Below, one piece after another: positions 13,484-17,071 of a stretch of 17,071 bases of DNA. The stretch is from an uncultured Collinsella sp. (GTDB lineage: Bacteria > Actinomycetota > Coriobacteriia > Coriobacteriales > Coriobacteriaceae). The notes beneath the pieces are model-generated. The model worked only from the letters and a program-made list of their open reading frames with translations. It had not been told where the DNA came from and searched no databases. Position 1 is the first letter of the stretch, and each line of letters starts with the position of its first letter. Location of the stretch: assembly GCA_900549215.1 (NCBI GenBank), contig URNJ01000021.1:1-17071 (forward strand). Reading direction: 5' to 3'. Both the position numbers and the translations under genes were made by a program.

Positions 13484-14488
13484 CTACTCGGCCGTTACGG
13501 TGATGTTCTCCCTGTGCGCGCGGATGACGTCCCAGCTAAAGTGCTCGACCAGCTGCTCGGCAGAGCGCGGCGTGGTGTCCGGCGCGATGCCTGTTTGCCC
13601 GGCGAGCCAGCCTAGCAGTGCCTCGGGTGTGCCAAAGCGGGTGCGGAGCTCGCCCAGGTCCAGATCGCGATCGCGTTTGGAAAGGCGGCGGCCGTCCGGT
13701 GACATGAGCAGCGGAATATGTGAGTAGTGCGGTGTGGGCAGTCCCAGCAGACGCTGCAGGTAGATTTGGCGGGGCGTGGAGCCCAGCAGATCGCATCCGC
13801 GCACGACCTCGGTGACGCCCATGGCGGCGTCGTCGACCACTACGGCCAGCTGGTAGGCAAACACGCCGTCGCTGCGGCGCACCAAAAAGTCGCCGCACTC
13901 GGTGGCGAGCGCCTCGCATTGGGCTCCGTACGTGCGGTCTACAAATTCGATCACATCGCCCGCGAGGTCGTCGACGGCGGGTACGCGCAGACGCGTGGCC
14001 GGGGCGCGCAGGGCGCTGCGGCGGGCAACCTCTTCGGCCGAAAGGCCTCGGCAGGCGCCACGGTAGATGGGCGTGCCGTCGCTGGCGTGCGGCGCGCTCG
14101 CGGCATGGAGCTCGGCGCGCGTGCAAAAGCAGGGATAGGTGAGGCCGGCGTCTTGCAGTTGATGCAGGGCGCGCTCGTACAGGTTTAGGCGATCGTGCTG
14201 GTAGTAGGGGCCTTCGTCCCACTCGAGTCCCAGCCAGGCTAGGTCGTCAATCAATTGAGCGGCAAGTTCCGGGCGCTTGCAGCGATCATCCAGGTCCTCG
14301 ATGCGCAGCACGATGCTGCCGCCCTGGCTGCGGGCCGAAAGCCACGCGCACAGGCAGCTGAACACGTTGCCCAGGTGCATGCGGCCCGAGGGCGACGGGG
14401 CAAAGCGGCCCACGACGGGCGCGGGGGCGGGTGGCGTCGCTGGCGCGTCCGCGGTAGGCGTTGCTATGTTGCGTGCTTTGATATCCAT
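13484..14488 (-). CDS. gluQ: Glutamyl-Q tRNA(Asp) synthetase
   Basis: 334 residues from the ATG at 14488. Glutamyl-tRNA synthetase-like catalytic core without the anticodon-binding domain: GRFAPSPSGRMHLGN (HIGH-type motif), VLRIEDLDD, and RRLSKRD as the KMSKS equivalent. Zinc-binding residues are present as CFC followed by YRGAC. The enzyme charges glutamate onto queuosine at the wobble position of tRNA-Asp. Length is near the family norm once the Ala/Pro-rich N-terminal extension (about 25 residues) is allowed for. The frame is open to 14677, but that extension has no conservation that I recognise. No ribosome site precedes 14488; instead TATACT lies 7 bases upstream on the coding strand, so the mRNA may be leaderless. 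Confidence 0.9.
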   Translation of the reverse strand: MDIKARNIATPTADAPATPPAPAPVVGRFAPSPSGRMHLGNVFSCLCAWLSARSQGGSIVLRIEDLDDRCKRPELAAQLIDDLAWLGLEWDEGPYYQHDRLNLYERALHQLQDAGLTYPCFCTRAELHAASAPHASDGTPIYRGACRGLSAEEVARRSALRAPATRLRVPAVDDLAGDVIEFVDRTYGAQCEALATECGDFLVRRSDGVFAYQLAVVVDDAAMGVTEVVRGCDLLGSTPRQIYLQRLLGLPTPHYSHIPLLMSPDGRRLSKRDRDLDLGELRTRFGTPEALLGWLAGQTGIAPDTTPRSAEQLVEHFSWDVIRAHRENITVTAE

Positions 14489-14495
14489 GCGGACG

Positions 14496-14501
14496 AGTAT
14501 A
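14496..14501 (-). promoter_or_regulatory. -10-like TATACT directly upstream of gluQ
   Basis: TATACT on the minus strand ends 7 bases before the gluQ ATG, which would place transcription start at or next to the start codon. No good -35 is visible at 16-18 bases. Leaderless transcription is common in actinobacteria. Confidence 0.35.
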
Positions 14502-14623
14502 GCGCGGGGCGCGGTGGGGAAGGCGTCGCTGTGGTCCACAAGTTGTCGAGGCCCCGCATTGCGTATGGCGGGCTGCAGACTCGGTTTTGATTCCTGTCCA
14601 TCAACTCGGCACCTTAGACGACA

Positions 14624-14659
14624 GAAACCCCGGCAGCTCTTCGCAACTGCCGGGGTTTC
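14624..14659. terminator. Orphan hairpin, 13-bp perfect stem, between divergent genes
   Basis: 14624-14636 and 14647-14659 are perfect reverse complements (GAAACCCCGGCAG and its complement) around a 10-base loop. This is terminator-like in strength, but both neighbouring genes point away from it. No T-tract follows. It could end an unannotated small RNA or be a relic of a lost gene. Confidence 0.5.
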
Positions 14660-15043
14660 CGCGGAAAAGGGGGACATGATCCTCGAGCGAACGGCAAAGG
14701 GGCAAACCGTTTTCGCTCAACTGCTTTATGCCCCTCGACTGGTGGCTCAATCAGCGCATGCCGCGCCCACACAAAGCCGCTACACCTGTGACGGAGCTGT
14801 GAAGTGGTATCTATTGTTGGCGCGGGATTCAGCCAAAGAGCGTCCTAAACGACAAATTTGTTGCTGTCCGTCGGTTCAACCCAATGATCCGTTTTCCTCC
14901 GTCCCCAATAGATCATTTTCTAGGTGCCAGGCTCGGGTGGGACTTTTGTCCCATTTGACGTTCCGTTGGCCCAGATGTTCGTCATGTGTACCCGCAAACG
15001 TGGGACAATGGCGCTGTTGGTTTTACAGACAAAGGATGTGCCT
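14660..15043. other. Non-coding interval before the DUF2207 gene
   Basis: I see no supported gene here. Notable items are an imperfect hairpin at 14685-14718 (GAGCGAACGG against CCGTTTTCGCTC) and a small perfect hairpin at 14938-14953 (TGGGAC-TTTT-GTCCCA), with TGGGAC recurring at 15001. A TTGACG at 14956-14961 could be a -35, but no good -10 follows at 16-18 bases. Confidence 0.4.
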
Positions 15044-16987
15044 ATGAACACCCTCGCCGCCAAAGTCAGCAAGCAGCGCCGCCCGTTTGCGCGATTTGCT
15101 TCCATTTGCGCGCTCGTCGCGTGCACACTGCTGCTGTTGCCCGCCGTTGCACGTGCCGACGGCTACTCCATGACCCAAACCTATATCGGCGCCACGGTTG
15201 AGGCCGACGGCTCGCTGACCGTTGTCGAGGGACGCCAGTTTGATTTCGATGACGACATTAACGGCGTGTTTTGGGAGATCAATACGGGCACCAACCAGCA
15301 GGGCGGCACGGCGGGCGTCGACGTGCTGAGTGTCGAGGAAGAGGACACCGCGTTTAACAAAGTCGATAGCGCGAACAAGGGCGATTCTGGCGTCTACACG
15401 GTCGAGCAGACCGGTGACGGCGTAAGGATTAAGGTGTTCAGCCCCCACGAGAGCGGCGACAGCGCGATCTATTACGTGAGCTACACCATGACCGGTGCGG
15501 TTATGAACTGGGCCGATACCGCCGAGCTCTACTGGAAGTTCGTGGGCGACGGCTGGTCTGCGGATTCCGACGATGTCGAGATGGAAGTGCGCTTCGCAAA
15601 TGCCGCTGCCGGGACGGCGGCCGTCAAGGGCGATAACTTCCGCGCATGGGGCCACGGTCCGCTGACGGGCGACGTGTCACTCGATGAGGACGAGCCCATG
15701 GTCACCTATACCATTCCCTGCGTGCATCAGGGTGAATTCGCCGAGGCACGCATCGCCTTCCCTAGCGACTGGGTGCCGCAGCTTGCCGCCTCGGGCGAAG
15801 AGCGCATGTCAACGATCCTGAGCGAAGAGAAGGAATGGACCGACGAAGCTAACGCCCGCCGTGCTCACGCTCGCATGATTGCCAATGCACTTACCGTGCT
15901 AAGTGTTGTTGCGGCGGTGGCCTTTACTGGCACAATCGTTATGCTCAAGCTGCGCAAGCGCAAGCCCAAGCCGCTTTTCCAGGACGAATATTTCCGCGAT
16001 GTGCCCTCGGCCGACCATCCCGCCGTACTTTCGGCCCTCATGAGCTGGAACGAGGTACCCGATCAGGCATATATCGCCACGCTCATGAAGCTCACTGACG
16101 ACCGTGTGATCAAGCTGGAGCAGGCGACCGTGACCAAGGCCAAGAAGGGTCTGTTGGGGCGTGAAAAAGAAGAGCAGACGTATCGCGTGACGGTGAGTGA
16201 TGCGGGCTGGAAGTCGGCCAAGGGCATTGACCACATGGTGCTCAAGGTCTTCTTTGCCGGTGCTAAGCCTGACGAGAACGGCGATCGCTCGCGCACGTTC
16301 GACGAGCTGCAGCACTACGTCAAGCAGCACGCTACACCCGTGGGCGACAAGCTCGAGGACTATCAGAACACCGTTAAGGGCAAGCTGGCCGATAGCGAGT
16401 ACGTTGCCTCGGACGGCATTGTTGCAATGGTGTTTTGCCTGGTTCTTGGTATCCTGATTGCCTTTGTTCCCGTGGGATCTATCTTCTTTACCGATGGCGC
16501 ACAGGCGAACATTACCGCCGCGGTTATCTCGGTGCCGATTGTGCTGGTGGGTATCGGCGTGGGCCTTACGTTCCGCCGCTTTACGCCGGAGGGCGCCGAG
16601 GTGGCGGCTCGCTGCAAGGCGCTCAAGCATTGGCTCGAGGATTTCACGCGCCTAAAGGAAGCCGTCCCGGGCGATCTGGTGCTGTGGAACAAGCTGCTGG
16701 TGATGGGCGTTGCCCTGGGCGTTTCGAAAGAAGTGCTGCGACAGCTGGCCGAGGCCGTGCCTGCGGACCTACGCAACAGCGACGATTTCTACGACAACTA
16801 CCCCTGCTACTGGTGGTATTACCATCACTACGGCAACGAGTCTCCGCTCGATTCGTTCAACGATGTGTATCACGAGACCATCCGCGAGCTGGCTTCGAGT
16901 TCCGATAGCTCGAGCGGCGGCAGCGGTGGCGGCTTTTCCGGTGGCGGTGGTGGCGGCGTCGGCGGAGGCGGCGGCGGAACGTTCTAA
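15044..16987 (+). CDS. DUF2207 membrane protein with glycine-rich tail
   Basis: 647 residues. The start ATG at 15044 has AAAGGA 7 bases upstream and opens a signal peptide (hydrophobic 19-36, likely cleaved after AVARA at 38). Residues 39-270 are the extracytoplasmic beta-rich DUF2207 domain, with the family-typical opening in which an N-terminal strand is followed by VVEGRQFDFDDDINGVFWEI. A membrane helix at about 280-302 is followed by RKRKPK, a cytoplasmic domain (about 310-455), then two helices (about 459-482 and 490-510) and a C-terminal region ending in Ser and Gly repeats (GGGGGGVGGGGGGTF). This architecture is standard for DUF2207 proteins, whose function is unestablished; a cell-envelope role is inferred. 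It appears monocistronic. Confidence 0.9.
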   Translation: MNTLAAKVSKQRRPFARFASICALVACTLLLLPAVARADGYSMTQTYIGATVEADGSLTVVEGRQFDFDDDINGVFWEINTGTNQQGGTAGVDVLSVEEEDTAFNKVDSANKGDSGVYTVEQTGDGVRIKVFSPHESGDSAIYYVSYTMTGAVMNWADTAELYWKFVGDGWSADSDDVEMEVRFANAAAGTAAVKGDNFRAWGHGPLTGDVSLDEDEPMVTYTIPCVHQGEFAEARIAFPSDWVPQLAASGEERMSTILSEEKEWTDEANARRAHARMIANALTVLSVVAAVAFTGTIVMLKLRKRKPKPLFQDEYFRDVPSADHPAVLSALMSWNEVPDQAYIATLMKLTDDRVIKLEQATVTKAKKGLLGREKEEQTYRVTVSDAGWKSAKGIDHMVLKVFFAGAKPDENGDRSRTFDELQHYVKQHATPVGDKLEDYQNTVKGKLADSEYVASDGIVAMVFCLVLGILIAFVPVGSIFFTDGAQANITAAVISVPIVLVGIGVGLTFRRFTPEGAEVAARCKALKHWLEDFTRLKEAVPGDLVLWNKLLVMGVALGVSKEVLRQLAEAVPADLRNSDDFYDNYPCYWWYYHHYGNESPLDSFNDVYHETIRELASSSDSSSGGSGGGFSGGGGGGVGGGGGGTF

Positions 16988-17049
16988 CGGTCGTAAATTA
17001 TGGGATGGGCTTTTCTGGCTTATAGGACAAAATGTGTGTCCATGTTGGG

Positions 17050-17071
17050 GGCATCGGCGCAGGTCGATGCC
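17050..17071. terminator. Possible terminator hairpin after the DUF2207 gene, cut by the window edge
   Basis: GGCATCG (17050-17056) and CGATGCC (17065-17071) pair perfectly around an 8-base loop, 62 bases past the DUF2207 stop. The window ends here, so any T-tract cannot be seen. Confidence 0.3.

Noticed and set aside
14870..14890. T-loop-like GGTTCAACCC, possible tRNA
   Set aside because: The five bases on either side do not pair and no acceptor, D or anticodon arms can be drawn.
14277..15047. Plus-strand frame of 256 codons covering the gap before the DUF2207 gene
   Set aside because: Its first part is antisense to gluQ and the rest has no ribosome site or coding pattern; it crosses a strong hairpin.
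15023..15655. Minus-strand frame of 210 codons
   Set aside because: Antisense to the signal peptide and DUF2207 domain, which are convincing on the plus strand.
1..17071. CRISPR array, prophage or complete insertion sequence
   Set aside because: No regularly spaced repeats, no integrase, transposase or structural phage genes were seen on either strand.

Overview
The window looks like a piece of a high-GC Actinomycetota chromosome, most likely a Collinsella-like Coriobacteriia. This is an inference from codon usage, GC-rich housekeeping genes, Shine-Dalgarno spacing and the mix of families (DUF4342, gluQ, DUF2207); no rRNA or other marker gene is present. Ordinary chromosomal genes lie at both ends, and a defence island with variable base composition fills the middle (about 1830-11140).

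Left flank (1-1625, minus strand): the start of a membrane protein that is probably a sensor kinase, an OmpR/PhoB-type response regulator, and a small UBA-like/DUF4342 membrane protein. The gap 1625-2098 has no gene. It holds a probable promoter with a 16-bp perfect palindrome, a 182-bp inverted-repeat element and a 16-bp-stem hairpin.

Defence island: 2099-3319 (minus) encodes the C-terminal part of a type I-like N6-adenine methylase fused to an HsdS-like specificity region; the catalytic half is missing. Its 5' end runs head-to-head into an unrecognised plus-strand gene (3246-3797), which suggests a rearrangement junction. An HNH endonuclease follows (3875-4650), with its first codons in a different frame from the rest; the switch falls on an A AAA AAG heptamer. 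Convergent to it lies a tight five-gene minus-strand operon running from about 11118 down to 4656. It encodes two paralogous C5-cytosine methyltransferases, an McrB-like AAA+ NTPase, a LlaJI-family PD-(D/E)xK endonuclease and a Shedu-type nuclease (SduA). The first four match the LlaJI restriction-modification architecture (M1, M2, R1, R2). SduA overlaps the R2 gene by 14 bases and so looks like part of the same expression unit. Base composition jumps inside R1, consistent with a swapped N-terminal domain.

Right flank (11320-17071): a small membrane/zinc-knuckle gene interrupted by an in-frame TGA, a small two-helix membrane protein, two translationally coupled calcineurin-like phosphoesterases, a convergent glutamyl-Q tRNA(Asp) synthetase, a 555-base non-coding gap with an orphan hairpin, and a DUF2207 membrane protein with a glycine-rich tail.

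Working model: M1 and M2 would protect the two strands of an asymmetric site, R1 and R2 would cleave unmodified DNA, and SduA adds a second nuclease under the same promoter. The HNH enzyme and the methylase remnant suggest repeated gain and decay of defence genes at this site.
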